Positions 15,235 through 25,399 are shown, counted from the first letter of the stretch. The stretch is 64,000 nucleotides of DNA from Pseudarthrobacter sp. fls2-241-R2A-127 (GCF_030209355.1 NZ_JARVSF010000002.1:307097-371096), one strand, 5' to 3'. Program-made: numbers and translations. Notes: generated by a model not told the origin, from the sequence alone.

Positions 15235-17358
15235 CTACTTGGTGAGTTGGTACACCGTGGAGTTCCCCACGGTTTGGGCCTGGAAGTTGGCTTGCACCCA
15301 CGCGGCCACCTCGGAGTTGCCGCCCCGGCCGCCCATGCCGCCTCCGCCCATGCCGCCTTCGATGAAGTAGCTGATCTCACCCTTGGCCACCATGTCCTGG
15401 AACTCGGCGAGCGTCGGGTAGGGATCACCGCCGTTCCAGCCGCCCAGTGCAATGACGTTGGTGTTCGTGGCCAGTTCCAGGCTGGCGGCCTGGCTGGCCC
15501 CGGAGACGATCGCCGACCACTTCGTGGTGGTGCCCGTCAGCAGTGCGGTCACGGCGGCATCGGCGGTGCCTTCGCCGGGACCACCGGCCCCGCCGGCACC
15601 CGGGGCGCCGTTGACGCCATTCGCGGGATCAAAACTGCCTGCATCCGGGGCCGTATCCGTGCCGCCGGTCCGGTCGCCACGGAGTGCGGCGTCGTCCCGG
15701 AACCCGGCAGCCCTGTTGCCGAAGCCGCCCGCCGAGGAACCCGCGGGCCCCGACGTGGGGATGGATCCTGCATGGGCGGAAGCAGCGGTGGCAACTGTCC
15801 AGGCAGTCGTTCCAAGCCCACCGGCCAGCAAGGAGAGGACGACGACGGCGGCGGCCCCGGAGCGCTGGAACCGTCCCGCAGCGCCCTTGGCGTCGAGGCG
15901 GAGGAGGATGGCGGCGGCGGCAAGGACGCCGAGGACGAGGGTGGCGATGCGCAACCACGGCAGCCACGACGTGTCACGGCCCAGGAGCACCGAGGACCAG
16001 ATGGCGGTGCCCAGGACCACGACGGCAAGGGTGATCCGTGCCGGCCAGTACCCGCGGCCCCGCCACAGTTCAACTGAGCCGACACCCACCAGTGCCGCAA
16101 TAGCCGGTGCCAGTGCCACCGAGTAGTAGGGGTGGACGATGCCGCTCATGAAGCTGAAGACCCCTGCCGTGACCAGGAGCCAGCCGCCCCACAGGATCAG
16201 GGACGCGCGGTTGCGGGACGTGCGCGCCTCCCGGCGGGTGAACCAGAGGCCAGCCACCAGCAGTACCAGGGCGGCCGGCAGCAGCCAGGACACCTCGCCG
16301 CCGAAGCTGGTTCCGAACATCCGCAGCACGCCAGCTGCGCCGCCGAATCCGGTATTGCCGCCGCCGAAGCCTCCCGCGCCGCCGCCGAAGCCGCCCGCCG
16401 CGCCGCCGGGGCCGCCCGCTCCGCCGCCGGGCATTCCTTCGCCCGACCCAGTGATGCGGGCCAACCCGTTGTAGCCGAAAGTCAGCTCCAGGAAGCTGTT
16501 GGTAGTGGAGCCGGCCATGTACGGCCGTTCCGAGGCGGGCGTCAGTTGGAACAAGGCAACGTAGCTGCCGGCCACCACGATGATGCCGCCCAGCGCGCCG
16601 AGCAGGTGGACCAGCCGGCGGCCCAACGTGGTGGGAGCTGCCCAGAGGTAGGCGAGTCCAAGCGCGGGAACCACCAGGAAGCCCTGCAGCATCTTGCTGA
16701 GGAATGCCAGGCCAAGCACGGCCCCCGCGGCCACCAGCCACTTCCAGCCGGCCCGTTCGATGGCCCGGGTAGTGAAATAGGCCGCCAGCACCAGGCAGAG
16801 GGTGAGCATGGCATCAGGGTTGTTGAACTTGAACATCAGCGCCGCTACCGGGGTCAGCGCCAGGGCGCTACCGGCCAGCAGCCCTGCCGCCGGCCCGGAG
16901 ACCCGCTTCACCGCAAGGTACAGGAAGCCGACGGCGGCCACTCCCATGAGCGCTTCGGGCACCAGCATGCTCAGTGACGAAAAGCCGAAGATGCGGCCTG
17001 CGAGGGCCGGGATCCAGAGCGCGGCGGGCGGCTTGTCCACGGTGATGGCGTTGCCGGCGTCCAGCGATCCGAAAAGGAATGCGGTCCAGTCCTTGGTGCC
17101 CGCCTGGATGGCTGCCGCGTAGAAGGAGTTTCCATATCCGGTGGCGGCCAGGTTCCATAAGTACAGGATGGCCGTGGCCACCAGCAGGCCGGCGGCCGAG
17201 GGCCCCACCCAGCGGGGCTGGTTGCCGTACACGTAACGGGTCCAGCGTGGCCCGGGCCGTGCGGCGGTGGTGGAACCAGGAGCTTCGGAGGGGTCCTGGC
17301 GGGTGGAGGGAGATCCCGCGGTTGATCCGGCGCCTGCCGGTGAGATGGTGGAGGTCAT
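15235..17358 (-). CDS. PMT-type glycosyltransferase (GT39), polytopic, first copy
   Basis: 707 residues, a close paralogue of the downstream gene: YLWNLAATGYGNSFYAAAIQ, LDAGNAITVDKPPAALWIPA, MFKFNNPDAMLTL, SFLELTFGYNGLARITG and a C-terminal domain with VIALGGWNGGDPYPTLAEF. An inserted Gly-rich loop (about 300-345) and a second Gly-rich stretch near the C-terminus are low-complexity and probably extracytoplasmic. The start ATG overlaps the stop of the GT2-GtrA gene (ATGA), giving tight coupling. The pair suggests two different acceptors or donor sugars, or a heteromeric enzyme. Export of glycosylated wall components is inferred. Confidence 0.85.
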   Translation of the reverse strand: MTSTISPAGAGSTAGSPSTRQDPSEAPGSTTAARPGPRWTRYVYGNQPRWVGPSAAGLLVATAILYLWNLAATGYGNSFYAAAIQAGTKDWTAFLFGSLDAGNAITVDKPPAALWIPALAGRIFGFSSLSMLVPEALMGVAAVGFLYLAVKRVSGPAAGLLAGSALALTPVAALMFKFNNPDAMLTLCLVLAAYFTTRAIERAGWKWLVAAGAVLGLAFLSKMLQGFLVVPALGLAYLWAAPTTLGRRLVHLLGALGGIIVVAGSYVALFQLTPASERPYMAGSTTNSFLELTFGYNGLARITGSGEGMPGGGAGGPGGAAGGFGGGAGGFGGGNTGFGGAAGVLRMFGTSFGGEVSWLLPAALVLLVAGLWFTRREARTSRNRASLILWGGWLLVTAGVFSFMSGIVHPYYSVALAPAIAALVGVGSVELWRGRGYWPARITLAVVVLGTAIWSSVLLGRDTSWLPWLRIATLVLGVLAAAAILLRLDAKGAAGRFQRSGAAAVVVLSLLAGGLGTTAWTVATAASAHAGSIPTSGPAGSSAGGFGNRAAGFRDDAALRGDRTGGTDTAPDAGSFDPANGVNGAPGAGGAGGPGEGTADAAVTALLTGTTTKWSAIVSGASQAASLELATNTNVIALGGWNGGDPYPTLAEFQDMVAKGEISYFIEGGMGGGGMGGRGGNSEVAAWVQANFQAQTVGNSTVYQLTK

Positions 17359-18782
17359 GGTGCTGCCGTTTCTGTGGATGCGGTGGCTGTCGTGTCGTCG
17401 GCGGTTGGCGCCGCAGTGGTTCCGGCGGTCGTTGTTCCTCGGCCAAGGCCTGTTCGCCGGCCGGCGTGGGCGGTAGGTGCTGTGCGCGGCGTCCGTTCCC
17501 GGAAGACCCAGAGCCGGAACAGCAGGAACCGGACGGCGGTGGCGGCAAGGTTCGCCGCCACGACGGTGAGGATCTCGGCCCAGCGGTCCGGCGTCGTCGT
17601 CCGGTGCACCAGTGCCAGCGCACCAGAGGTGAGCACCAGGCCGATGCCGAACACGATAAGCCCCTCAAAGTGGTGCCGGACCGGGTTGCCGCCCTGGATG
17701 CCGAACGTGAACCGCCGGTTGGCTCCCGTGTTGGCCACCGCCGTGATCAGCAGGGCCAGGAAATTGGCAAGCTGTGGATCCATGAAGCCCCGGCAGAAGA
17801 CAAAGATGGCAAGGTAGGCCAGGGTCGACGCGGCACCGATGGCGGCGAAGCGCACCAGCTGGCCAAACAGGCTGGTGCCGCGGGTTTGTTCGGCCGCCCG
17901 GGACGATGCCGGCAGCGGCCCCCGTGCCAGGGCTGCCCTCAGCTCCGGAACAGGGATGCGGCCGTAGAGCAGGTCGCGGGTGAGCCGTGCCATGCCCCGG
18001 ACGTCCGCCAGCGCCGTCCGGAGCACGTCAACGCTTGAATCAGGATCGTCGATCCAGTCCACGGGAACTTCATGGACGCGCAGGCCGCACCGCTCCGCCA
18101 CGACCAGGAGCTCGGTGTCAAAAAACCAAGAGTTGTCCACGGTGTACGGGAGGATCTGCTGGGCGACGTCCGCGCGGATCGCCTTGAACCCGCACTGTGC
18201 GTCACTGAACCGGGCACCCATGAAGGAGTGCAGCATCAGGTTGTAACCGCGGGAGATGAATTCCCGTTTGGGCCCGCGGACAACGCGGGAGTTGCGGGTC
18301 AGCCGGGTGCCGATGGCCAGGTCCGAATGGCCGGAGATCAGGGGCGCCAGCAGGGGCGCCAGGGCCGCAAGGTCGGTGGAGAGGTCCACGTCCATGTAGG
18401 CCAGGACCGGCGACGGCGAGGCCAGCCACACCTTGCGCAGGGCATTGCCGCGGCCTTTTTCGTCGAGGTGGACCACCGCGAGTTCTGTGAATTCCCGGGC
18501 CAGCCGTTCGGCGATCTTCAACGTCCCGTCCGTACTGGCGTTGTCCGCCACAGTGATCCGGAACGTGTGCGGAAAAGTCTCGAGCAGGTGGGCGTGGAGC
18601 CTGCGAAGGCACTCCTCCAAGTCACGTTCTTCGTTGAAGACCGGAATGGTGACGTCGAGGACGGGCACGGTGGTGCGGGTGTCCACGGGTGCGCGCCGTC
18701 CGGTGCGGGCCCGGGACGCAATGCCCACCGGCGCCACCGCGGCGTCCGGCAGGGTTCCTGAGGTGGAGTCGGTGAGGGTCAT
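17355..18782 (-). CDS. Bifunctional GT2 glycosyltransferase / GtrA flippase-like protein
   Basis: 475 residues. The N-terminal domain is a GT2 polyprenyl-phosphate sugar synthase: VLDVTIPVFNEERDLEECL, TVADNASTDGT, AYMDVDLSTDL (the DxD-like metal site) and SDAQCGFKAIRADV, a Dpm1/DPG-synthase hallmark. The C-terminal part (about 300-430) has four helices of the GtrA type, beginning QLVRFAAIGAASTLAYLA and including NFLALLITAVANTGANRRFTF. The first domain would make a polyprenyl-P-sugar and the second flip it outward for the GT39 enzymes coded immediately downstream. GACCCT lies six bases before the ATG. The C-terminal tail is Thr/Ala-rich. Confidence 0.88.
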   Translation of the reverse strand: MTLTDSTSGTLPDAAVAPVGIASRARTGRRAPVDTRTTVPVLDVTIPVFNEERDLEECLRRLHAHLLETFPHTFRITVADNASTDGTLKIAERLAREFTELAVVHLDEKGRGNALRKVWLASPSPVLAYMDVDLSTDLAALAPLLAPLISGHSDLAIGTRLTRNSRVVRGPKREFISRGYNLMLHSFMGARFSDAQCGFKAIRADVAQQILPYTVDNSWFFDTELLVVAERCGLRVHEVPVDWIDDPDSSVDVLRTALADVRGMARLTRDLLYGRIPVPELRAALARGPLPASSRAAEQTRGTSLFGQLVRFAAIGAASTLAYLAIFVFCRGFMDPQLANFLALLITAVANTGANRRFTFGIQGGNPVRHHFEGLIVFGIGLVLTSGALALVHRTTTPDRWAEILTVVAANLAATAVRFLLFRLWVFRERTPRTAPTAHAGRRTGLGRGTTTAGTTAAPTADDTTATASTETAAP

Positions 18783-18863
18783 GGATCAAGGGTCGCGCCG
18801 CCGCATTTGAAGGCTTTAGGCGGAACCTGTGACGTGCCTGTGTAAGTGGGCCGGTTGGAGCAA

Positions 18864-20339
18864 TCAGGACCTGGCGGCTGCCGGCAGGCGGACGGCAAAC
18901 TCGGTCCTGCCGGGCCGGGAGACGAGTTCCACAGTGCCGCCATGGGCCGCGACGATGGATTCGACGATCGATAGCCCCAGCCCGGACGAGCCCTCGGAGG
19001 CAGAGCCGGAACGGGCGGCATCGGCCCGGGTGAACCGCGAGAAGATGTTGCCCTGGAACTCGGCGGGAATGCCGGGCCCGTCGTCCGTGACCGTCACCAC
19101 CACGCTGCCGTCGGCGGAGCGCATCACGCCGGTGATTACGGTGGTTCCGGCCGGCGTGTGCTTCCTGGCGTTGGAGAGCAGGTTAGCCAGTACTTGGTGC
19201 AGCTGGGTGGTGTCGCCGCGGACGGTCACGGGTTCTTCGGGCAATTTCAGCTGCCAGGTGTGGTCCGGTGCCATGACCTTTTCGTCGCTGACGGTTTCGA
19301 TGACCAGCTGGGTGAGGTCCACATCGGTGGTTTCGGTCGCCTTGCCTTCGTCCAGCCGGGCCAGCAGCAACAGGTCCTCCACCAGGGCGGTCATGCGCTC
19401 CGACTGGCTTTGCACCCTGCCCAGCGACTTCTGGCCGTCCTCGGTGAGGGTTTCGGTCATGCGCATCAAGTCGGTGTATCCGCGGATGGCCGTCAGCGGG
19501 GTCCGAAGTTCATGGGAGGCGTCGGCAACGAACTGGCGCACCTTCATCTCGCTGCGCTGCCGGGCTTCCAGCGCGCTGGAGACGTTGTCCAGCATCAGGT
19601 TCAGCGCGTGCCCCACGCTGCCCACCTCAGTGGTGGGATGCGCTGCCGACGGCGGCACACGCACCGCCAGGGCTACCTCGCCCGCGTCCAGGGGCAGCTT
19701 GGAAACCTTGGTGGCGACGTCGGACAGCTGCTCCAGCGGCCGCATGGTCCGGCGGATCAACGCTGTCCCGGCCAGCCCGATCAGGACCAGGCCGCCCAGT
19801 GACACCAGCACCATGGTCAATACCAGGGAGGCTTCGGTGCTTTCCTTGGTTGCCAGCGGCAGCCCCGTGATCACCACGTCGCCGTAGGGCGTCGCGGTGG
19901 CGATCAGCCGGTAATCGCCGTTGGACAGCTCGCGGTCCACGGCGACTCCGTTGTGGGGGAGCGACTGGAGGGTGCTGATGTCCCGCGAAGTCAGCGCCGT
20001 GCGGGTGGCATCGGAGGAGAGGAAGCCGGCCTCGCGGCTGACCTGGCCGCCCACCACCCTGGCATTGAGTGTTCCCACGCTTTGTCCCCGCGCATCCAGC
20101 GGGTCGGGACGGCCGGACGGGTTGCCCTCCGGCGGACGGCCGCGTGAGGCCAGCATCAGCTGTGCATCGAGCTGGTTGGAGAGGACCACGTCCATGGAGG
20201 CGTAGCTGACCACGCCGATCGCGCCGGATATGGCCACCAGGAGGGCCATGGAGAGCAGGATGAGGCGGGTACGGAGGTGCCAGGTGGTGGGGTTGAACCA
20301 TGACCGGCCGGTGGGCCGGGGAACGCCGGAAAGAGACAC
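18864..20339 (-). CDS. Sensor histidine kinase
   Basis: 491 residues from a GTG preceded by AAAGGA. A first helix (about 25-46), a roughly 115-residue extracytoplasmic sensor part, a second helix (about 165-185) and a HAMP linker lead to HisKA VADASHELRTPLTAIRGYTDLM, with the phosphorylated His in SHELRTP. The HATPase part has the N box NLLSNARKHTP, the G1 box VTDDGPGIP and the G2 box GSGLGLSI-like SSGLGLSIVESIV. It is of the MtrB/TcrY/PhoR style. It follows its response regulator by 14 bases and lies just before the GT2-GT39 operon, so wall or membrane state is a plausible signal. Confidence 0.92.
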   Translation of the reverse strand: MSLSGVPRPTGRSWFNPTTWHLRTRLILLSMALLVAISGAIGVVSYASMDVVLSNQLDAQLMLASRGRPPEGNPSGRPDPLDARGQSVGTLNARVVGGQVSREAGFLSSDATRTALTSRDISTLQSLPHNGVAVDRELSNGDYRLIATATPYGDVVITGLPLATKESTEASLVLTMVLVSLGGLVLIGLAGTALIRRTMRPLEQLSDVATKVSKLPLDAGEVALAVRVPPSAAHPTTEVGSVGHALNLMLDNVSSALEARQRSEMKVRQFVADASHELRTPLTAIRGYTDLMRMTETLTEDGQKSLGRVQSQSERMTALVEDLLLLARLDEGKATETTDVDLTQLVIETVSDEKVMAPDHTWQLKLPEEPVTVRGDTTQLHQVLANLLSNARKHTPAGTTVITGVMRSADGSVVVTVTDDGPGIPAEFQGNIFSRFTRADAARSGSASEGSSGLGLSIVESIVAAHGGTVELVSRPGRTEFAVRLPAAARS

Positions 20340-20353
20340 GCGTTTCCTTTGGC

Positions 20354-21094
<741 letters not shown>

Positions 21095-21325
21095 GGGACA
21101 ACTCTCCGATCTACCGGTGTGCCGGTGCTTTGCCGTTGCTGTGTTCCAGCTGTGAGCTCCAGCCTAGCCACCTGGACCAGCGGGACGGCGGTTCCCTGTG
21201 CGCAAGGGGGCCGTGCAGGTCACAGGCGGACGTGGCCTGCTGCACAGCCCCCGCACAGCAAACCGGCAGAGCCTGTTGGAACAAGCAACGTCACCACCTT
21301 CAGTTCAACATCTTTGGAGAATGCA

Positions 21326-22264
21326 ATGGACCAGCACAGCAACCAACCAGGGCCGGCCGCATCAGGGCAGAACGGGCAGCCGGTCCCCGTCTGGGGAACC
21401 CCATCGGAAGTCAGCGGCAACGGCGCAGCGGCCCCCGGCCAGGAGGCTCCGGCCGCCAGCGACGGGCATCCACGCAGCGAGTCCCGGCAAGGGCAGGCTG
21501 CACAGGGCTGGGGCGCCCCCGTCCCCGGTCCGCAGTCGCCAGGTTGGGGTACCGCGCCGGCCAACAGCCAGGTGCCCAACGCCGGCACGGGCTGGGGCGC
21601 CCCCCAGCAGTACCCCTCCACCCCTTCCTCCCGCGGGCCGAAGGGCACCTGGACGGCTAAGAAGGGGCTGCTGGTCGGGGGCGCGGCCGTGGTCCTGGGC
21701 GCAGCGGCCGGCGCCGGAGCGTATGCAGCCGGAAACGGCTCGGGCACGGCCGCCAACGCCCAAGGCGCGGGCGCGGCCAGCCAGTTCGGTCCCGGCGGCC
21801 AGAACGGGATGGCGGGGCCGGGCAGCCAGGCTGGTACCAACGGCGGCGCGGCCGGCGGCATGGGCATGAACGGTGGCCCCGGCGGCCTGGGGATGGGGGC
21901 AGCCGGCCTGAACGCTGCCATCCACTCCGAGTATGTGGTCCTGGAAGGTTCCAACTATGTGACCATGGCGGGCCAGGCGGGCACGGTAACGGATGTCTCG
22001 GCCACCTCGCTGACAGTCAAGAGCGAGGACGGTTTCTCCCGCACCTACTCAGTGGGCTCCGATGTGCAGGTCACGCAGGGGATGCGGCAGCGCGGGGGTA
22101 CATCCACGGGAAGCACCCTCAGCATGTCCAGCGTGACTACCGGGACCAGCGTTCGGGTGACCGCCCTCAAGAATGGCGACGCCTACACGGCCCAGGACAT
22201 CCAGCTTGCCGGCGCCGGTACCTCGGCCGGTACCTCAGCCGGCTCGGGGACCAGCACCAACTGA
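21326..22264 (+). CDS. Membrane-anchored protein with DUF5666-like C-terminal domain
   Basis: 312 residues. The first 100 are Pro/Gly/Gln-rich and disordered (repeats of the QGWGAP/PGWGT kind), followed by a single helix KKGLLVGGAAVVLGAAAGAGAYAAG (about 113-136; quoted in part as GLLVGGAAVVLGAAAGAGAY) and a Gly-rich spacer. The C-terminal 100 residues form two small beta modules, MAGQAGTVTDVSATSLTVKS and VRVTALKNGDAYTAQDIQLA, resembling DUF5666. A Thr/Ser-rich tail ends it. A cytoplasmic tail, single span and outside beta domain are inferred. It is divergent from the two-component system and so probably regulated by it. GGAGA lies six bases upstream of the start. Confidence 0.7.
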   Translation: MDQHSNQPGPAASGQNGQPVPVWGTPSEVSGNGAAAPGQEAPAASDGHPRSESRQGQAAQGWGAPVPGPQSPGWGTAPANSQVPNAGTGWGAPQQYPSTPSSRGPKGTWTAKKGLLVGGAAVVLGAAAGAGAYAAGNGSGTAANAQGAGAASQFGPGGQNGMAGPGSQAGTNGGAAGGMGMNGGPGGLGMGAAGLNAAIHSEYVVLEGSNYVTMAGQAGTVTDVSATSLTVKSEDGFSRTYSVGSDVQVTQGMRQRGGTSTGSTLSMSSVTTGTSVRVTALKNGDAYTAQDIQLAGAGTSAGTSAGSGTSTN

Positions 22265-22292
22265 CAGCGGCATGCCGTACCACTCCCAGGCA

Positions 22293-22351
22293 GGTCCTGC
22301 CGCCGGCCCACGCCCGCTCTTCGGGCAAAAAAATCTGCCGCCGGCAGGACC
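22293..22351. terminator. Long inverted repeat after the DUF5666-like gene
   Basis: GGTCCTGCCG (22293-22302) pairs with CGGCAGGACC (22342-22351). An inner GCCCG/CGGGC hairpin is followed by seven A. Probably a terminator-like hairpin for the plus-strand gene ending at 22264, although no T-run follows. Confidence 0.45.
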
Positions 22352-22381
22352 GGGACTGGACACGGCAAGCAGCCGTCCGGC

Positions 22382-22834
22382 CGATTCTATGTCAAGCGAT
22401 TGAATTTCGGGGAGATTCGAAAAAGTGGACATCTATCGAATTATCTTCCGAACGAAGGGGGATCTGAGACTCTTCTCCGGATAACGAACGTTATTATTTC
22501 CCCATCTCGAAATAGTGATCTGAAGCACAATCCGCCGTTTTGTCTCACCATGTGGACGAATCGGTCCATTGTTACTTGCAAGTTGGCATTGTTACGCTGC
22601 ACACTTCCAATGTGAACAAGAACTCAACAGCACCTGCAGCCGCAGAATATTGGCCCAGCACATCCGCTGCTGCCGACATGCGCTGTTGTCGAATGCACGC
22701 CTGACCTTCGCACCCCTGAAGTTCTTAGGCATTCGCCCCCCAGCCCAGCGTCGGGCGCCTCTCCCCGGTCCGCGTGTATGGGGAATCCAGCATTCGAGCC
22801 GCGAAGGCGGCCATTCACATTGAGGTAAGCATTC
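22382..22834 (+). promoter_or_regulatory. AT-rich leader of the orphan winged-helix regulator
   Basis: This gene-free stretch is markedly richer in A and T (mainly 22382-22620) than anything around it, with TTATTATTTC, AACGAACGTT and CGAATTATCTTCCGAACG. I see no conserved riboswitch and no convincing open frame. It most likely holds the promoter, binding sites and a long untranslated leader for the regulator that begins at 22835. Confidence 0.5.
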
Positions 22835-23698
22835 ATGTCAGTTGCATCCGGATACGTCCACATCTCCGTCCGTAACGCCGCCAAGGCAGGCCAGCCCTCC
22901 GGCCTGCGCCCCGGCTTCGGGCCGCGCCCGTCGCTCGCTCCGGCTTCCGGAAGCACCTTCCCCGCGCAGGGCTACGCTCCGCAGGGATACAACCCGAACT
23001 CCTACGGCCAACTCCGCGCCGTCCAGCCCGCCGAGGCCGCTCCCGTTACCGCCCCCACCCCTGTGGTGGCCGGCCCGAATGCTGTCCGCCCGGTGGCCAA
23101 CGACAACGTTGCCCGCGGGTTCGTCCTCTACATGGGCATCGACGAGGAAACCGCGGCAGCTGCCGGCACCTCCATCGCCAAGCTCGCCCAGGAAATCCGG
23201 GCGTACGCCCAGTCGCTGGTTTCCGGGGCCGAAAGCTACGCCGCGGTTGCGGTGGCTCCGGCCGGCACCCCTGGTTCCGCGCTCGACGTCGTCCGTTCCA
23301 CGTTCGGCGACCCCACGGTGAACTCCCGCCAGCGCACCGAGGCCGCCCGTCCTGCCCAGGCGCAGGAACCGCGCCCCTCCGGTGTCCTGATCGACCTCGC
23401 CCGCCGCGAAGTCCACCTCGACGGTGAGTCCCTGAACCTCACGTTCAAGGAGTTCGAGCTCCTGAACTACCTTGTCGAGAACGGAACCCGCACCGTGGGC
23501 CGCGACGAACTGCTCGAAGGCCTGTGGCGCAACGCCGAAGAAGTACCCAATGAGCGCACCATCGACGTCCACATCCGCCGCCTCCGTTCCAAGCTGGGCC
23601 GCCTCGCCAACACCGTCCGCACGGTCCGCGGCCAGGGCTACCGGTTCTACGAGCACCCCGAGGTTGTTGTCTGGGCCGCTCCGGAATACTCGATCTAA
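22835..23698 (+). CDS. Winged-helix regulator without a receiver domain
   Basis: 287 residues. The C-terminal 100 form an OmpR/PhoB-type winged helix: GVLIDLARREVHLDGESLNL, LTFKEFELLNYLVENGTRTV, RDELLEGLWRNAEEVPNERT and VHIRRLRSKLGRL ending TVRGQGYRFY. The N-terminal 190 residues lack the Asp-Asp/Asp/Lys receiver pattern. Instead there is a Pro-rich start and a segment FVLYMGIDEETAAAAGTSIAKLAQEIRAYAQSL that could be a small ligand-sensing or oligomerisation domain. Phosphorylation is therefore unlikely. GAGG upstream supports the ATG. The targets and signal are unknown; the AT-rich leader suggests complex control of the gene itself. Confidence 0.8.
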   Translation: MSVASGYVHISVRNAAKAGQPSGLRPGFGPRPSLAPASGSTFPAQGYAPQGYNPNSYGQLRAVQPAEAAPVTAPTPVVAGPNAVRPVANDNVARGFVLYMGIDEETAAAAGTSIAKLAQEIRAYAQSLVSGAESYAAVAVAPAGTPGSALDVVRSTFGDPTVNSRQRTEAARPAQAQEPRPSGVLIDLARREVHLDGESLNLTFKEFELLNYLVENGTRTVGRDELLEGLWRNAEEVPNERTIDVHIRRLRSKLGRLANTVRTVRGQGYRFYEHPEVVVWAAPEYSI

Positions 23699-23901
23699 CT
23701 CCTCTCTAACCTCCGCTTAAAGGCGGCATATCCCTCGGCGCCTGCGCTCGTTCCTCCCCACCGCCTCCCTCGCTTCGCAAGCTCGGCCAGGGAACCCTGG
23801 CGGCGTGGGCCCAACGCAACAACGGCGCTTTCGGGATGTGCCGCCTTCTTGAGTTCGTTTTGCCCAGCCAGGCATTGACCTCCGCGGCTAAGTGGTTTGG
23901 A

Positions 23902-23907
23902 TAGGCT
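23902..23907 (+). promoter_or_regulatory. -10 hexamer TAGGCT of the SixA-like gene
   Basis: TAGGCT, six bases before the ATG at 23914. Confidence 0.5.
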
Positions 23908-23913
23908 TGGGCC

Positions 23914-24441
23914 ATGAGTTCGCATCATGTTCGACGCCTCGTGATCATGCGCCATGCCAAGGCTGACTGGCCGGGCGGGGTGGCCGACCATGAACGGCCG
24001 CTCGAAGAACGCGGGCACCGGGAAGCCCCGCTCGCCGGGCGTTGGCTGCTCAAGCACAACATCGTTCCGGACTTCATCCTGTGCTCCAGCGCCCTGCGCA
24101 CCCGGCAGACGTGCACCTGGGTCTGCGCCGAGCTGGGGGACAAGGCGCCCACGCCCAAGCTTGAGGACGGCCTGTACGCGGCCACGGCCCAGCGGATGCT
24201 CACCGTGGTCAACCATGTGCCGGACACCGTGACCACGCTCATGCTGATCGCGCACCTGCCTGGTGTGCAGGACCTGGCAATGCATCTCGCCTCGCGGGAA
24301 TCCGATCACGACGCCTATATGGACGCCGCCACCCGCTTCCCCACCAATGCGCTGACCGTGCTGGAGACGGAGAAGCCCTGGGCGGAACTGGATGGGCAGG
24401 ACGCCAGGATTACCCGGTTCAAGGTCCCGCGGGTCCACTAA
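23914..24441 (+). CDS. SixA-like histidine phosphatase
   Basis: 175 residues of the histidine phosphatase superfamily. The catalytic RHG-type motif is LVIMRHAKADWPG near residue 10, the second Arg is in SSALRTRQTCTW, and the late His in LMLIAHLPGVQDLAMHLA. The short form without a cap domain matches SixA, which removes phosphate from histidine of phosphotransfer proteins. Actinobacterial relatives are mostly uncharacterised. Its last 23 bases overlap the end of the convergent LysR gene. A leaderless start is indicated by TAGGCT six bases before the ATG. Confidence 0.85.
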   Translation: MSSHHVRRLVIMRHAKADWPGGVADHERPLEERGHREAPLAGRWLLKHNIVPDFILCSSALRTRQTCTWVCAELGDKAPTPKLEDGLYAATAQRMLTVVNHVPDTVTTLMLIAHLPGVQDLAMHLASRESDHDAYMDAATRFPTNALTVLETEKPWAELDGQDARITRFKVPRVH

Positions 24442-25393
24442 CCGGGACCCCGCCCGCGGGAACCCCACTGGCGGGAACCTCGTTGCCGGGAACCCCGTTG
24501 CCGGCAAGCTCCCGCAGGATGCCCGCGACATGCCTGATGCCGGGGCTTGCGGTCATGGTCTTGCGGTGGACCAGCCCAACCTGGCGTGCCTGGACCGGGT
24601 TGACTACCGGGACGGCGGCGACATCCCGGGGGAGTACAGGCCGCCCCAGCCGGGGAACGAGCGCCACCGCCACCCCCTGCTCCACCATCGCGATGTGTGT
24701 CGCGAAATCGGGATCGTAAACCCGGATATCCGGCACCCGCCCCAGGTCCGCGAAAATCCGCAGCAGGGCTTCGTTGCAGATTGCCCCGGCCGGCGTGCTG
24801 ATCCACCGTTCGTCAACAAGCTCCGGTGGGGCAACCTCGGTCCGGCCTGCCAGGGGATGGCGGCGGTGCACCAGGACGTCCGCCACATCCTCGCACAGCC
24901 ACTCCAGCGTCAGATGCTCCGGAATCACCAGCGGCACCGAATTCCAGTTGTGCACCAGCCCAAGGTCCGCTTCCCCGTTGGCCACCCGGGCTACGGCTTC
25001 GCGTGGATCCTCGGCAAGCACCGAGATGCTCAACGCTGCACCCGACTCTTCGAGCCGCGCCAGCAGCGGGCCCACCAAGCCGCGGCAGGCTGTGGAAAAG
25101 GACACCACCCGGAGGCTGCCGCTGGGCGTGGCCGGATCTGCCAGGAGGGTGGACTGCAGCTCCTCCAGTTCGGCCAGGATGCGGCGGCCGTATGCCGCCA
25201 GGGCCAGTCCGCGCTCCGTGAGCAGGACGCCGCGTCCCCGGCGCTCCAGGACCGCGAAGCCGGCCTCCTTCTCGAGTTTCTTCACCTGTTGGGACACGGC
25301 CGACGGGCTGAACCCCATGGCTTCCGAGGCCGCAATGACGGAGCCGTGCTGCTCGACCGCCGTGAGGGCCCGCAGGGAACCGATATCAATCAT
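24419..25393 (-). CDS. LysR-family transcriptional regulator
   Basis: 324 residues. The N-terminal winged HTH is MIDIGSLRALTAVEQHGSVIAASEAMGFSPSAVSQQVKKLE, the usual LysR layout, and the remainder is the substrate-binding fold with SLRVVSFSTACRGLVGPLLARLEE and a hinge around 90. The C-terminal tail has imperfect five-residue repeats (GVPASGVPAGGVPVSG) encoded in the DNA that overlaps the SixA-like gene. The ATG at 25393 is chosen because TACCTT lies six bases upstream. It is divergent from the EamA transporter gene (73-base gap), its probable target. Confidence 0.88.
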   Translation of the reverse strand: MIDIGSLRALTAVEQHGSVIAASEAMGFSPSAVSQQVKKLEKEAGFAVLERRGRGVLLTERGLALAAYGRRILAELEELQSTLLADPATPSGSLRVVSFSTACRGLVGPLLARLEESGAALSISVLAEDPREAVARVANGEADLGLVHNWNSVPLVIPEHLTLEWLCEDVADVLVHRRHPLAGRTEVAPPELVDERWISTPAGAICNEALLRIFADLGRVPDIRVYDPDFATHIAMVEQGVAVALVPRLGRPVLPRDVAAVPVVNPVQARQVGLVHRKTMTASPGIRHVAGILRELAGNGVPGNEVPASGVPAGGVPVSGPAGP

Positions 25394-25399
25394 GAAGCA

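Noticed and set aside
23699..23913. Short minus-strand frame between the regulator and the SixA-like gene
   Set aside because: Its product is low-complexity and has no start signal; the stretch holds the SixA promoter.
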